From Phragmites australis (taxonomy: Eukaryota; Streptophyta; Magnoliopsida; Poales; Poaceae): 64,000 nt of DNA. Of the stretch, positions 1 through 11,375 are shown piece by piece. The stretch is from NCBI RefSeq assembly GCF_958298935.1, contig NC_084940.1, positions 526,001-590,000 of the forward strand, given 5' to 3'. The translations under genes and the position numbers were made by a program. How positions within the stretch are numbered: position 1 is the stretch's first letter; every line of letters starts with the position of its first letter. The notes beneath the pieces were generated by a model. That model had not been told where the DNA came from, did no database searches, and worked only from the letters and a program-made list of their open reading frames with translations.

Positions 1-182
1 TATCCCTGAAGTTTGACAACCAAGAGGATGAACCGGAGTACCCACCTGACCTCTTTGCCACACTGATCGCTCAGGTGAGCAATCTGTCAGGCGACATCGA
101 CAGCCTTGGGGACATGATCATCGAGTACCCCGATGCGGATGCACCGCCGCCCTCACCCCCACTGCAATCCCGCATGCATTAG
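1..182 (+). CDS. 3' end of an unrecognised gene (partial, C-terminal 59 codons)
   Basis: An open frame enters from the left edge and ends at a TAG at 180-182. The visible tail is acidic and proline-rich (it contains PEYPPDLFATL and GDIDSLGDMI and ends PPLQSRMH), with no domain I can name. The frame is stop-free to the edge, codon use looks coding, and the AT-rich sequence after the stop looks like a plant 3' UTR. The strand is set by this frame. Function is unknown; the exon could also be the last of several. Confidence 0.5.
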   Translation, partial: SLKFDNQEDEPEYPPDLFATLIAQVSNLSGDIDSLGDMIIEYPDADAPPPSPPLQSRMH

Positions 183-1398
183 TTTTCACAGAACCTGCGA
201 ACAGATCACTTTTGCTCTATCTCTTGCTTCGACTGTCAGTTTAGGCCTTGTGCACAATCCTAGAAAGATGGAACAGTAGCCGCAATTGTGTTTGCTGTAT
301 GTATGGTTTTGTACTGATTTGTGGCTGCATGAGGTGAATCGAATGCTGAATGACTCGCTCAGGGAGAGTGTATTTCTTCATGTTACTCCTCTTCAGTAAT
401 GTGGAGCTTTGGGGTATTCTGAAACTTGGGATGATCCTGATGCTTCTTGCTTTAGTGATAATGATAAGGCACAATTTTTGCATTTTTGCTGAGTTTGGTG
501 CATGCTTGTTTCGATGCTTTTGAAAGATATTGCAGATTATGGTTTATGACTGTTTGCAGGGTTTTTTTTGTTTAATGATACGAAGATGTAACAGTAGATA
601 CTAGTTTCTGATTGCAAATATAGATATCAGTAGTCTTATTCTTGTTACTAGTTATGTGGTAGTAGATTTGGACCCTTTGGTTGATGTTGTTGGGACAGCA
701 TGTCACAGACTCCCTGTTGGATAAAATTGGGGTTGTAAGTCAGCAAGTCAGTTTAAGATGATTTACCTGGTTTTAACTTTGCAATTTGATGGTGTCATGT
801 TAAAACAATGCATTAAGGAAGTAGGCACTGGTTTTGAGCAGCTGTGTGTTATAACTTGTATATTTCAACAGTCAAACAACACTGTATTTGGTAGCTGTTC
901 ATTCTTAGGTGGAGCTGTTTATGTGCTTTTGATCTCAACTACAATGTGGAAAATCCTGTTCTATCTACAGTGATTGACCTGAACTGCAATTTTGGATTAG
1001 CTAGTTGTAGGTTGTGATCTATTTCTTGATGTACCTCTCATGGTCAATTTAGAAGGACAATATATAAATCCGAAAATATAAAAAAAATCGGGGTTGCAGT
1101 TGCATTGTGGGTTCTGCTTTTGCTTTTGTACACGACACACCGTGGGCGCGAGGGATTGCAAAGAAAAAGTCAACACCCAAGTACCGACCCCACACGTCAG
1201 AGTCCGACACCGATCGGCGATCACGACACCACCACGGAATATTTCCATGGAGCCCCCTCCAAGTTTCGCCGCCTCCCAAACACGCCCCGACCAGACGACT
1301 AGTATCCTCGCCTTCCTCTTCCTCCCGTCCCCCACCCGCGCGTGCCGCGACCTCGCCGAAACCCTAAACCTAGGTGATCTCGCCGGAGAGACGGAGGG
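183..1398. other. Intergenic: 3' UTR of left gene and promoter/5' UTR of the zinc-finger gene
   Basis: 183-1090 is AT-rich and holds no supportable ORF. From about 1120 the sequence becomes GC-rich, and 1300-1398 reads like a grass 5' UTR leading directly into the ATG at 1399. No repeat or transposon termini were recognised. Confidence 0.5.
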
Positions 1399-4300
1399 AT
1401 GGGCAAGAAGAAGAAGCGCGTGGAGAAGGTCTTCTGCTACTACTGCGACCGCGAGTTCGACGACGAGAAGATTCTAGTGCAGCACCAGAAGGCCAAGCAC
1501 TTCAAGTGCCACGTCTGCCATAAGAAGCTCTCCACCGCCTCCGGCATGGCCATACACGTCCTACAGGTCCACAAGGAGTCCGTCACCAAGTACGTCTTGT
1601 CCCCCTCGATCTCCAAATTTCCTAGGGTGCGGAGCTGGCTAGATTCGGGACTAGGCGCTGCGAACTGCACCCAAAAAACTGCGCTTTTTTATGCTCGATT
1701 TGATCTGCCTCCTGGATTTCGTCGGACTGTACCCCTACTGGCGTGGTCGATGGATTGGGATTGCACGTGCACGTGCGCCCGACAAGTGCGATATTTGAGT
1801 GCTGAATTTTATAGGATCCGTTAGTATTGGTGTCGCCGATTTTTTTTTGGAATAAAATGCTTGATGAGTGTCCCGTTTGCGGCCTGTGAGGATACTCGCC
1901 ATAGAACTTAAGTGCACTTCCGGGTTATATGCTTTTGTTGGGATTCAACCATGTTCATGCTTTTATGATTGGGTTTCTCTTGGGCATCGGCTTGGGTTAG
2001 TCCAGTGTTTCATCTTTATGATGTTTTGCTCTTCTTTGTTGATTAATTTGGGTTTTATCTTGATTCATGGGTATTGGTATTTTTGAAGTTGTTACCTATT
2101 GTATCCTTTACTCCCCTCCGCAACAACTTCTGTATTCCTACTGTACTGTTAACAATCCCATTCTATTACTTATGGACATATAAAACTATTTTGGCTGCAG
2201 GGTTCCTAATGCGAAGCCTGATAGGGAATCAACAGAGATTGAGATATTTGGAATGCAGGGGATTCCTCCAGATGTGCTGGCTGCTCACTATGGAGAAGGT
2301 ACTGCAATTTGTAGGCTTCTTTTGCTCCCTTTTTTGGGATAATTTTAGAGTGCTGAGCTACTGTGATCTTCAGTTTTTATATTTACCTGACATCTGTTTC
2401 TCATGCAGAGGAAGATCCTTCATCGAAGGTAGCCAAGGTGGAAGTGCCACAGGTAAGGCCTGTTGTTATACCTAATCCGCTAGGCATGGCATTTCCTCCA
2501 CGGCCAGCTTATGGTTTAGCACCTCCAATGTATGTTCTCTCTTTCCTCCTGTATACTTGCAACAATTTAATATTTGTGTTTCCCATCCCATATGTAGTCA
2601 ATAATGTGAGCACTCACTTTGGAAATTTTCTTAATTTTTCACATTTGCTGGCAGCTATAATCGCGCACTGAATCCTTTGATGGCCCGACCTCCAGTTTGG
2701 CCTGCTCCACCAGCACAAGCTTGGTATCCACAACAATCAGCATATCCACAACAACCAGCTGTTTCGATTCCTCCAATGGCTGCTGGGCTGCCACCACAAC
2801 AGCCACTATTCCCCATTCAGAATGTGCTTACTCCTATGACATCAGCACCAGCTAATGTACTTCAGACATCATTTCCTATGGCCCCTCCTGGAGTACCTTC
2901 ACCTGTTGCCCCTCAAGTTTCCCAGCTTTTGTTTCCTGTTAACACTTCCGCTGTCAATGGAGCAGCAAGTTCCCCATTTGTAGCATCCGTTGCACCTGGC
3001 ACCATACCAGCAACCTCTCCAGCATCAGTTCCTGCTGCAGGAGTTGGATATGGAGTCAATAACCAAGGTATGTCGATATTCACAGTTTACAAACCTTCCT
3101 ATATCAACATGGTGCAATGTGCTAGATTTTCTTTTTTGGTGGGCAAATATGGTGACTTAAGCACATGCACTGTTAAATTTGGGTAGAAGAAATCAAAGAC
3201 GTTTGTAGACAATTAAGTGCTGTTATGAACATATCTTAATGGAACATTTGCCTTAAATTTTCTTAATCCTGAAAGAAAACTAGTTCAGCAGCAAATGTTC
3301 TGTATGCTGTGCATGTTATTTGTATAGCTTCACTGTTGCGATGATGGGACTTCAGGTGAATGATGTTGGTCTATCTGATATGTATTTTTGCTGATGGTGT
3401 AAGGTACACTCTTAATGAACTGACATGTGCATGCTCTGTTCCAGGCACAGGAGGTTCAGCGGTTGGATCTCTACCCGCTGTATCCAATAATAAAGTGTCC
3501 GGTACCCAACCAGCTACAAATGAGGTCTATCTGGTGTGGGGTGATGAAGCAATGTCAATGGTACCAGTAGCTTCTATCATGCATTTTGTACATTATACTG
3601 ATATGACTTCAAATGTTAATAGTTATCTCAAATGTTTATTGCCTTATGTAGGAGGAAAGAAGGTTTTCGTTGCCCAAGTATCAGGTGCATGATGAAACTA
3701 GCCAGGTAAGTTTTGCTATTACTGTTTTTACTATTATTTGTCTTAAGCAATGAAGTGCAAATATCTTTTAAAGGTCTTAACTGCCAAACCTTTTGTTGTT
3801 ACTTAAACAAAAATGTTTGATTACGCGGTCTGCGCTGAGTGATAGTGACAGGATCTTTTGATGCTTCCATCCAATTAATGCCTTGGTGTATGCATGATAA
3901 TTGCATCATCTTTGGTGCTGTGCTGGTTTAGGCTTTCATGCTAAAGCAATAGGACAAAGTTTAATATTAGGCCATTGCAGCATTTAAATGTGTTTCTGCT
4001 ATCCAAAACTTAGACTTTGAGGGGTGGTCTTCATTATATATTCTGTCTCAACTTACTTGGGACAAAAGACTCTGTTGTGGTGGTGGTGGTGGATTACCTC
4101 AGTTTGCTGGTGGTGGTGGATTACCTCAGTTTGCATTCACTAACATTAAAAGCCATACATTTTGCATCATATGCTTGTGCATATGGAGTGTGCGAACAGC
4201 CTGGCATGTTTCACTACTCTTAACTTGTATGTGGTATATGAACTTGCCCCTTCTTTTCTTGGTATCTACTATGGACACAACAAATGTAACTCAGCATTTG

Positions 4301-5108
4301 GTAATGTAAACAATTCTTGTGAGACTATTATGTAAGTGTGCACTTAAAAATAGTATCTCAGTTTACAACCAATTCTTATGTGTTCTGTGAATCCAATTTC
4401 CACTTTCGTTTCTGGTTTAGAATTTAGACTTTTGGCACAACGTACTGAATCGTGAACTTTAGTCACAACACAAGGGCATGTAATCTGTCGGGAATATGAA
4501 ATAGGCTCATCCAGTCGTTGCATATGTGAGATGATTCCTATTCTGTGCTACTTTTTACATTTCCATAATGTCTCCTTGGTGTTTATTTGATTGACCATAT
4601 ATTTCCTGCTGCTTTCGCGCACATCAGGAGTTCCAAGTAGGTATTTACATCGTTCTTGCTACTAGTAAGTTTCTTATAATCTGACAAATCTCGTGGTGAT
4701 ATGCTAATGACTTGAGGGTTTTCGTGTTATCAACCAAGCCCTGGACAGTTCACAAATATGTATGTATTTATTTCAGTTGAAGCATTATTTCTATTCATTA
4801 CCAATTCACTGCATGCAAATATGGGTTTGTAACAAAAACTAGGTGGCTGAGGTTCTGCCAATATGGTAGCATTTATGTAACTTAAATTTGGTCGAGAATG
4901 TGCCCAGAGTTTTGTTCCAGGTCAGCTTTCATTTGGCCAGTGAGCCTGAGATGAAGTTTAAATGCATGGTTCTTTGTTCCTGAGGCGCATATCACATCTA
5001 ACATCATCTTCGTTGTTGCACAATTTTTGTGAACAGATGCACTCTGTCGACGCAGCAATCGATCGAAGAATATCAGAAAGTCGGCTTGCTGGACACATGG
5101 CCCTATGA
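1399..5108 (+). CDS. SUF4: SUF4/BuGZ (ZNF207)-type C2H2 zinc-finger protein
   Basis: Seven exons: 1399-1589, 2201-2298, 2409-2529, 2655-3067, 3445-3560, 3652-3705, 5037-5108. All junctions are GT-AG with matching phase and join to 354 aa. The N-terminus MGKKKK is followed by two adjacent C2H2 fingers (C13, C16, H29, H34; C37, C40, H53, H58), then a conserved segment around [21 protein letters not shown] long Pro/Ala/Gln/Met-rich middle follows, and the C-terminal block has [11 protein letters not shown], which resembles the BuGZ GLEBS-like motif. In Arabidopsis the homologue SUF4 is a nuclear DNA-binding activator acting with FRIGIDA on FLC; the animal homologue BuGZ works in spindle assembly. 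Start choice follows the universally conserved N-terminus. Intron 6 is unusually long (1331 bp) and noncoding. Identification is strong; the role in a grass is inferred. Confidence 0.93.
4074..4134 (+). repeat. Two-copy 27-bp minisatellite in SUF4 intron 6
   Basis: A TGGTGGTGG-rich unit ending in ATTACCTCAGTTTGC occurs twice in direct tandem inside the last intron. It is probably replication slippage and has no visible coding role. Confidence 0.6.
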
Positions 5109-6048
5109 ACAAGCTGGGCCTTACTTGGACGGTACCCCCTGCAGTTTGCCGATGGACTCACCTGCGCGTGTATCGCAGTACAGCAATCGGTCCTGTTCTT
5201 CATTTAGTTAGTGAGTGGAGTTACTGCAGTTAAAAGAAATGTTGATCTGACTTGGAGAGTGTTTAGCATTTGTTCTTCTATCTTTCCAGATGCGCGAAGA
5301 AAAAAATGTTAGTCCTTAGAAATTATTTGGTCCATTTGTCACAACACTGGGATTCTGATGGTGAATTACGGCAATTTGCTGCCGATTGTAGCCTGATTTG
5401 TGTTCAATGTTAGGAAAGCAAACTGAAAAAATGTGACCGCTTTTAATAATTTTGTTGTAAGGATACAGTCTGGGAAGTTTCTTTCTACTGCTCAAGTTGT
5501 TCATTCTTTCCAGTTATGACTCGGTGGCACCAGTTCGTCCAGAACGTTACTGTTGAGTTTCGAGCTAAACTAATTATTGAATGGTTTCAACTTACACCAG
5601 AGAGACTTGCATGATACAATTCAGCAGACTAAGTAACTGCTCGATTTTGTTTGGGACACATCTTGAGTGAAACCCAAGCAAATGAAAAGAGGGGGGCAAA
5701 GAGGCCGAGGACCTTAACTGCATTTCTCCGTGCGAGAAGCAAGCATCTGTGCCAAGATTGCAAAAGGAGAAAAGTGCCCGGCAGGCGAATCGAAAACCTC
5801 AACGGAATCCAATCATTTGCATGCTTCTTGGGCGTCACTCGTCCCATCCCACTCTACGACGCTTTTACGGCACCAGAGAGCTGCACTTGTCGCAAAAAAG
5901 CTCACTGGTGCCTCAGTCTCAGTCACTCTTTCACTGCCGGTTCAGGTTTCACTCGTCTCTCGCAGTTGTTGCCGTTGTTTAACCTGGGCATGGCCACTAT
6001 AACAACCCCAGCGCTACCCGTTTGCCGTGCTGCCTGTGCAGAGAGACC
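5109..6048. other. Intergenic: SUF4 3' UTR and promoter of the X8 gene
   Basis: 5109-5600 is AT-rich 3' flank. 5640-6048 is mixed composition upstream of the signal-peptide exon. Short open frames here overlap on both strands and none shows a family signature. Confidence 0.45.
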
Positions 6049-7744
6049 ATGGAGTACCGGCGACCGCTGCGTCTGCTCTGCATCATGTTCTTTGCTGCCT
6101 GCGCCTTGTTCGCGCAATGCGGTGGTATGCTCCGTCCAGCTTCTTCCTCCTCCCTTGCAAGTAGCCCCATGGCTGGGCTGGCTATAAGCATCTTCTTCTT
6201 CTAATACTCTGACGGGCCATCACAAGATTGTAGCTAGTTGTTGTTTGCACCCCTCAGACCTCAGTACATCAAAAGATTGCTTCTTCCATAGGTTTTCTTT
6301 CTTTCGTTTCGTATGCATGCCAATTCATTTGACTTGTTGATTTGATTGAGCAGGAGCAAGGCAGCTGAGATCAGAGGAGCTGCTGCTGCTTGATCACTAC
6401 TCCTTTTCTGACCCCTACTACAGCACGCCCATCATGCCTCCCTACGGCGACGCATTTGCACCGCCGAACCCTCCCCCTCCTCCTGCTTCTCCAAACTGCG
6501 TCCTCACTCCGGAGGCACCATCGCCGCCGGCGTCCACCGTTCCGGCACCGGCGTTCAGCTACTCCTCTCCGCCACCCCCGGCAGCACCGGTGTACTACTA
6601 CCCTCCGCCGTATCTCAGCCCACCAGAAATCAGCCCAAGCCCACCACCGACGGGTACGCCGCTTCCGCCTATCATTTACCCAAGCCCACCGGAAGTCACG
6701 CCCAGCCCACCGGAGATCTCACCGTATCCGAGCCCGAGCCCTCCGGAAATCAGCCCAAGCCCACCACCGACGAATACGCCGCTTCCGCCTATCATTTACC
6801 CAAGCCCACCAGAAGTCACGCCCAGCCCACCAGAGATCGTGCCGTATCCCAGCCCGCCGGAGATCTCACCCTATCCAAGCCCAAGCCCGCCGGAAATTGC
6901 ACCGTACCCCAGCCCGCCAGAAGTACCACCCAGCCCACCAGAAATCTCACCGAGCCCACCTGAAATTGTGCCGAGCCCACCGGAGTACGCGCCGGAGCCA
7001 CCAGCCTACGTCCCGAGCCCACCGGAGTACGCGCCCGAGCCACCAGCCTACGTCCCGAGCCCACCGGAGTACGCGCCCGAGCCACCGGCCTACGTCCCGA
7101 GCCCACCGGAGTACGCGCCGGAGCCACCAGCATACGTGCCGAGCCCGCCAGAGTACGCACCGGAGCCGCCGGCGTACGTGCCGAGCCCACCGATCTACGC
7201 GCCGTATCCACCAGGGATCGTCCCGGGCCCGCCGGAGTACGTGCCGGAGCCGCCGGGGGTCGTACCGTCCCCGGGAGGCTTCCTGCCGCCGGTGGTGTTC
7301 CCGCCTCCGTTCGCGTCGCCGTCGCAGGGGAAAATGGGCGGGACGTGGTGCGTGGCGAAGCCGTCAGTGCCGGGGCCGGTCATGCAGCAGGCCATGGACT
7401 ACGCGTGCGGCTCCGGCGCGGACTGCGACTCCATCCAACCGTCGGGCCCGTGCTTCCGGCCGGACACCATGCTGGCGCACGCCTCCTACGCCTTCAACAA
7501 CTACTGGCAGCGCACCAAGGCCAACGGCGCCACCTGCGACTTCGGTGGCGCTGCCATGCTCATGACCAAGGATCCGAGTAAGCCATTTCCTTCTCCATGC
7601 ACATTGTTCAAGAAACTAACAATGCACAAAAAGAAAAATCTTTCACAGAATTCAGTAACAATTTGTTCTGCTTGTAGTGTAACCATTTCTATGCATTGCT
7701 ATTCCATTTCAGGCTACGATGGCTGCCATTACAGTTTGATGTGA
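6049..7744 (+). CDS. Secreted proline-rich protein with C-terminal X8 (CBM43) domain
   Basis: Three exons, 6049-6124, 6354-7577 and 7713-7744, joined in phase 1, give 443 aa. Residues 1-25 look like a signal peptide (basic start, hydrophobic LLCIMFFAACALFAQC). Residues about 45-350 are extensin/AGP-like, rich in SPPE and PSPP, and include five 14-residue repeats of the type PPEYAPEPPAYVPS. Residues about 352-441 form an X8 domain with six cysteines in the usual spacing (TWC, YACGSG, DCDSI, GPCFRP, ATCDFGG, DGCHY). X8 modules bind beta-1,3-glucan, and family members sit at the wall or plasmodesmata. The protein ends right after X8 with no hydrophobic GPI tail, so it is more likely soluble or wall-bound than GPI-anchored. 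The start is chosen because only this ATG provides a signal peptide and splices in frame. Confidence 0.88.
6976..7185 (+). repeat. Five tandem 42-bp coding repeats (14 aa each)
   Basis: Each unit encodes a PPEYAPEPPAYVPS-like peptide inside the proline-rich arm of the X8 protein. Unit length keeps frame. Third-position changes (GCC/GCG, CCA/CCG) show the units are diverging but the peptide is constrained. The array is prone to length polymorphism. Confidence 0.85.
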
Positions 7745-8104
7745 TCCAACCAACAGGGATATTTTGTGTAGTTGCGCTATGCTTTGTTTCAGTGACATTT
7801 CCCTTAGCTCTGAACTGTGAAGGGCTCTGGAAGCTCGACTGCATTTTCTGACATCCAGAGGGACTAGAGATATATGATGCTCTGATGTGACTAGGGAACT
7901 TGCAGTTGATTACTGATTTTGTGCAGGGTAACATACTCGACTCATCCTATTTAGAAAGAGTCCTCTAATTTCATTGTGGCAAACCCAATAAATAAAGTAT
8001 CAGGTGAAGGCACAACTAACTGTATCTGTGTGGAGTGGGGAATGTTCTATTGCATCATCAACAGTTTTAATTTTAGCATGACAAAACGCACTTCTCGCGT
8101 TTTG
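7745..8104. other. Intergenic, X8 gene 3' flank
   Basis: AT-rich 3' UTR-like sequence up to the left border of the duplicated mARC segment. No feature seen. Confidence 0.4.
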
Positions 8105-8577
8105 TTGCTGCCTAGATTTACAGGCCACTTCGTAGTCTCTTGCACACACAGGAAACTAAAAAACACAGTTGCTACTTTTAGCCCTGACTCAGGCTGGGGC
8201 TTCATTAGAAGAATCGAATACTTGCAGAACATAAACTGGATCGCCAACCTTGATGATCTTTCCTTTGCCCTTTGCTGTCAGAGATTCCTTGCAGACCAAA
8301 TTCTGCCGAAAGTACACCTAGAAACGTTGATTAAAGTGTTTAGTTCTTAGTGATCTGCATCACTGTGAACCTACTTCCTGAGGATCTTGAAGTAGCAACT
8401 AGCAAGGCCGCAGACAAGACAACTCCATAGTGGTCTAAACAGATAATATGAGGAAAATAGGTTGCATGAGATAGTTACCTGCCGTTTATTGTTGTGGCTT
8501 GGATGCAGCACTTCATCGGACCGAAATTATGTAGAGTTTCAGTTGGTTCGGTGCCAGGTATTCCATTGTGTTGATTA

Positions 8578-8643
8578 ATGGTTACCACCTGAATTAGCCA
8601 ACACCAGTAAATGGTTACCACCTGAATTAGCCAACACCAGTAA
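8578..8643 (-). repeat. Perfect 33-bp tandem duplication spanning a splice acceptor
   Basis: 8578-8610 and 8611-8643 are identical. On the minus strand each copy carries the exon 7 acceptor (GGCTAATTCAG) and the first exon bases, so pseudogene copy A has two identical candidate acceptors 33 bp apart. Copy B has one. Confidence 0.85.
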
Positions 8644-9187
8644 GATTTATATATATTCTTGGTTGCTGAAGTAAACGGTGCACATCGTAGTATCCAAATT
8701 TTCAGTTTCCATGTTCCATGAAAATCATCATTGCCACGAAATAATCTCAATTTCACGATGATTACTTCCTAAGTCAACTAACCATGCATACTACAGACAC
8801 GATAAGTTGACTGACAGGATAACTATCGGACATAAAAAAATATTAATATTAGAATATCATGCAGATAAATAGTTCAACGTTAGACCATACAGCAAGCTTG
8901 TTGAACCACTGAATATTTTCATCAGTTTTCATGTTCCTTTGAGACAGAACTGCATAAACAACTTCAAAGCTAGGAGACTAATAATGACAGTATCAGGGCC
9001 AGTATCTTACCTTGCAACGGCTGCATAATTTCACACCTAGAAATGTTAGGTTGTTTATCTTCATGGTTTTCCACAGATCCTCTGAGTATGAGTGGCATCC
9101 ATCCACTAAAATACTTTCAAAAGAAATCAGCTTAGTAAGAACGTAAGCACATAATTATAAAGGATAGGTGAATACTACACTAAGCAG

Positions 9188-9312
9188 AGAAGCTGCTCCT
9201 AGCGCAGTTGGTCAGTGCGCGTTGTTGCGCCCGCGCTACCCACGTTCAAGCATACTCGACGCGGGCTCTCACCAATTTCACAGAGGGATTTCCTTTCTGT
9301 ATTTCCCTCAAA
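9188..9312 (+). mobile_element. tRNA-derived SINE with 17-bp target-site duplication
   Basis: The 125-bp insert has a perfect pol III A-box (TAGCGCAGTTGG, 9200-9211) and a B-box-like GTTCAAGCAT (9244-9253). It is flanked by identical AATACTACACTAAGCAG at 9171-9187 and 9313-9329. The equivalent intron position in copy B (about 12570-12590) has a single uninterrupted target, so insertion followed the duplication. It lies between exons 6 and 5 of mARC copy A. Confidence 0.85.
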
Positions 9313-10425
9313 AATACTACACTAAGCAGCTATTATCAACCACGATAAAACAACCCAATAAATATCCACTCAGAAAATATAAATAATTATAAACGCAAAA
9401 GCATGCTGCTCACTTTGGTCTGAAGCGGTTCATTGGTACAGGTTCTTTAAGAATCTCATTTAGTGCATCCAGTGAGCCCTGCAATTAATCGTGCATTATC
9501 AACTGAATATTATATGTTTAGCAATATTCGTACAGGGCATTCGTCTGGAAACTGAATAGAAGTATGAACTGTACCTGAGAGGCTATCAGAAATGGGAAGC
9601 AATCGGTAAACATGAATTTGTAACCTCGAGCATGGTCAGGATCGGTTGGTCTAGTTTCTGACACTGTAAAAGATGCAGCAAAACAAGCGTTCTCCATAAG
9701 TAACAGAGAAGATCTAATCGAGCAAACCTATTCCAGGGAAATGTAAAGGCCTGTACCTTCTTTACAGTAAGTGGGGAACCATTCGGCTGCTTCAGCTCCT
9801 TCATCGTATGCAGAGCCAGATCACTCCCACACAGAGACATCATCAATTGTGGTGTTTTCCGCAGCAAGAGGGATCTTCAATGGGTCCATTCCAGGTGCTC
9901 TGATAACTGCAAGATGGAGTAGTGTGAATAAAAACTGTATCTGTAGGAGTGTCCTCTGAAAAATGAATATGAAAATGAGAACAAAATTAAAATGGCATCA
10001 CTGTGCACATCTGAGCATGCGTGTCTATGAACCGATAAAGGTTTGGCAAACATAGAGTTACTACTTTCATATCAAGCAGAGCGTTCCCAGAAAAAAATAT
10101 ATCAAGCAGAACAAATACCTTTTCAGTATATGATTGCTAATAATTGTTGGTTACGATCAACATTCCCAATGAAACTAGCTGTAGTTTTCTGCTCTCCCTT
10201 CCGCATCAATTCAATTCGTTCCATTCAGGTTGTACAATTAGATCCACTACGGTTGTGCAGTTGCACTCCAGCTTAACAAAACACTAACAGTCTTGCACTT
10301 TTGTACATGCGGAGATAATCAGAGAAATGAGAAGCAATTAAAGAGATGACGTGATTCAGCAATCCAGGAAGTACCCATGTGAGCGTCCGGCGTGGGCTGC
10401 CAGTCCTCGGAGAAGGCCCGGAGGA

Positions 10426-10984
10426 GGAGCGGAAGTCTGTTCGCCGGAGCGGAAGGGGAAGAGAACCGCGGAGGGATACCAGCCACAAAAGAGGGACTAC
10501 TTTGCAAAACATTAGGGGGTTTTATGAAAAATATTTGGATCGTGATTAATAGTCGCGGTCCAATTAGGGGGTATTATGTAAAAGTGTTGACCGCAGTCAA
10601 CCCTCCGGAATCGAAGTCAACGACGGAGCTGCGACCCCGCCATGGCCGGCCATGGCGGCTCTGCTGCGGTCGCCCCAACCTCGCCTCCACGCCCCGCCGG
10701 ACGGCCGGAGCACACCTTTCGCCATCCCCTGACTCCTGCACACCCGATTGACAAGAAAGTAGGAGACGAGAGAGATGGAAGCGGAAGCGGCGGCGGCGGC
10801 CATGGACCTGCACGCCGCGAGAGTGCTCCCGGCGTTGTGCAGCGCAGCGCAATGACCTCTCTCCTCCCTTTTTCACTTGATAATTTGAAGTTTATAACAG
10901 CAAGCACCGAAACCAGATTCTCAAGCTAATTGCTACCGCTTGTACTGCAAAAGATCATCTCCACAACTGAGCTACCCTCCTAAT
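10426..10984. other. GC-rich sequence replacing the 5' end of mARC copy A; origin unknown
   Basis: The segment where exon 1 and most of exon 2 should lie does not resemble copy B. About 10600-10860 is CpG-rich, with overlapping short frames on both strands (for example a minus-strand frame starting MAAAAASASISL), none with a recognised domain. It may be a captured promoter or first-exon fragment of another gene. Confidence 0.45.
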
Positions 10985-11220
10985 CACATTGGCTTAGCAA
11001 AGATGCCATTGAACAATCATCGTCATATTTTTCAACTGATGCGCCTGGAACTTGTGCTTTGCGGACGCCATGAAGATTTAAATATCTGGGTCCGTTTGAA
11101 ATGGATGCAACATTGAATCTGAGCAACCAAAATGTCTGAACTTTTGACAGCCAAGTTCACTTGCGAACCGCGCGCACACATGTATATTACTATGATCTCT
11201 GTTGGATATATAAGCAGTAG

Positions 11221-11375
11221 TAGCTCAGTTGGTTAGTGCCTCCGGTAAAGGGATAGCCACCTGAGCTTGAACCCGAGGTGCACCAATTTGTAGATACCTC
11301 CCTAAGAAACTGGTTTTCAGTGAGTTTTCTGACCGGCCAGAGTTTGATATTCCCCTATCTTAAAATTAAAAAATG
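11221..11375 (+). mobile_element. Probable SINE fragment at the duplication junction
   Basis: A perfect A-box (TAGCTCAGTTGG, 11221-11232) is followed 32 bp later by a weaker B-box-like GCTTGAACCCG and a T-rich/A-rich tail region. It lies between the end of unit A homology (11213) and the start of unit B (about 11415). No clean target duplication was found, so this is less certain than the SINE at 9188. Confidence 0.5.

Larger units (their letters stand above)
8189..10425 (-). pseudogene. MOSC/mARC-like molybdoenzyme, truncated and mutated copy A
   Basis: Exons match copy B: exon 8 8189-8317, exon 6 9011-9113, exon 5 9414-9478, exon 4 9575-9663, exon 3 9757-9906, and the end of exon 2 from 10375 to about 10425. 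Exon 7 (about 8475-8592) has a 1-bp loss after PTETL that shifts frame. Exon 3 has TGG to TGA at 9821-9823 in the WEWSG motif and a 27-bp in-frame deletion before its donor, removing nine codons including the IPTRLVRF stretch. Exon 1 and most of exon 2 are missing; homology stops near 10417-10425. Family members are Moco-binding reductases with a MOSC domain. The copy cannot encode the full enzyme. Several exons nevertheless keep open frame and good splice sites, so decay is recent or partial. Confidence 0.85.
8105..11213. repeat. Tandem segmental duplication, unit A
   Basis: Exons and intron sequence at 8130-10417 match 11440-13650 in the same order and orientation. 10985-11213, beyond the gene, matches 19230-19490, beyond the second copy. 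So a block containing the mARC gene and upstream sequence was duplicated in direct orientation. Unit A later gained a SINE and lost its 5' gene end. Borders are judged by eye to within about 30 bp. Confidence 0.75.

Noticed and set aside
6390..7565. Long Arg/His-rich open frame (391 codons) overlapping the X8 gene
   Set aside because: It is a shadow frame of the proline-rich repeat: CCN-rich codons read in another frame give Arg, His and Ser. There is no domain, and the splice structure supports the X8 frame.
9200..9260. Possible functional tRNA gene at the A-box/B-box of the SINE
   Set aside because: No acceptor stem or anticodon arm folds, and it is enclosed by a 17-bp target duplication, so it is a SINE head.
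10574..10929. Several overlapping ORFs on both strands at 10.57-10.93 kb
   Set aside because: CpG-rich sequence gives open frames on both strands by composition. No domain, splice partner or start context favours any one.
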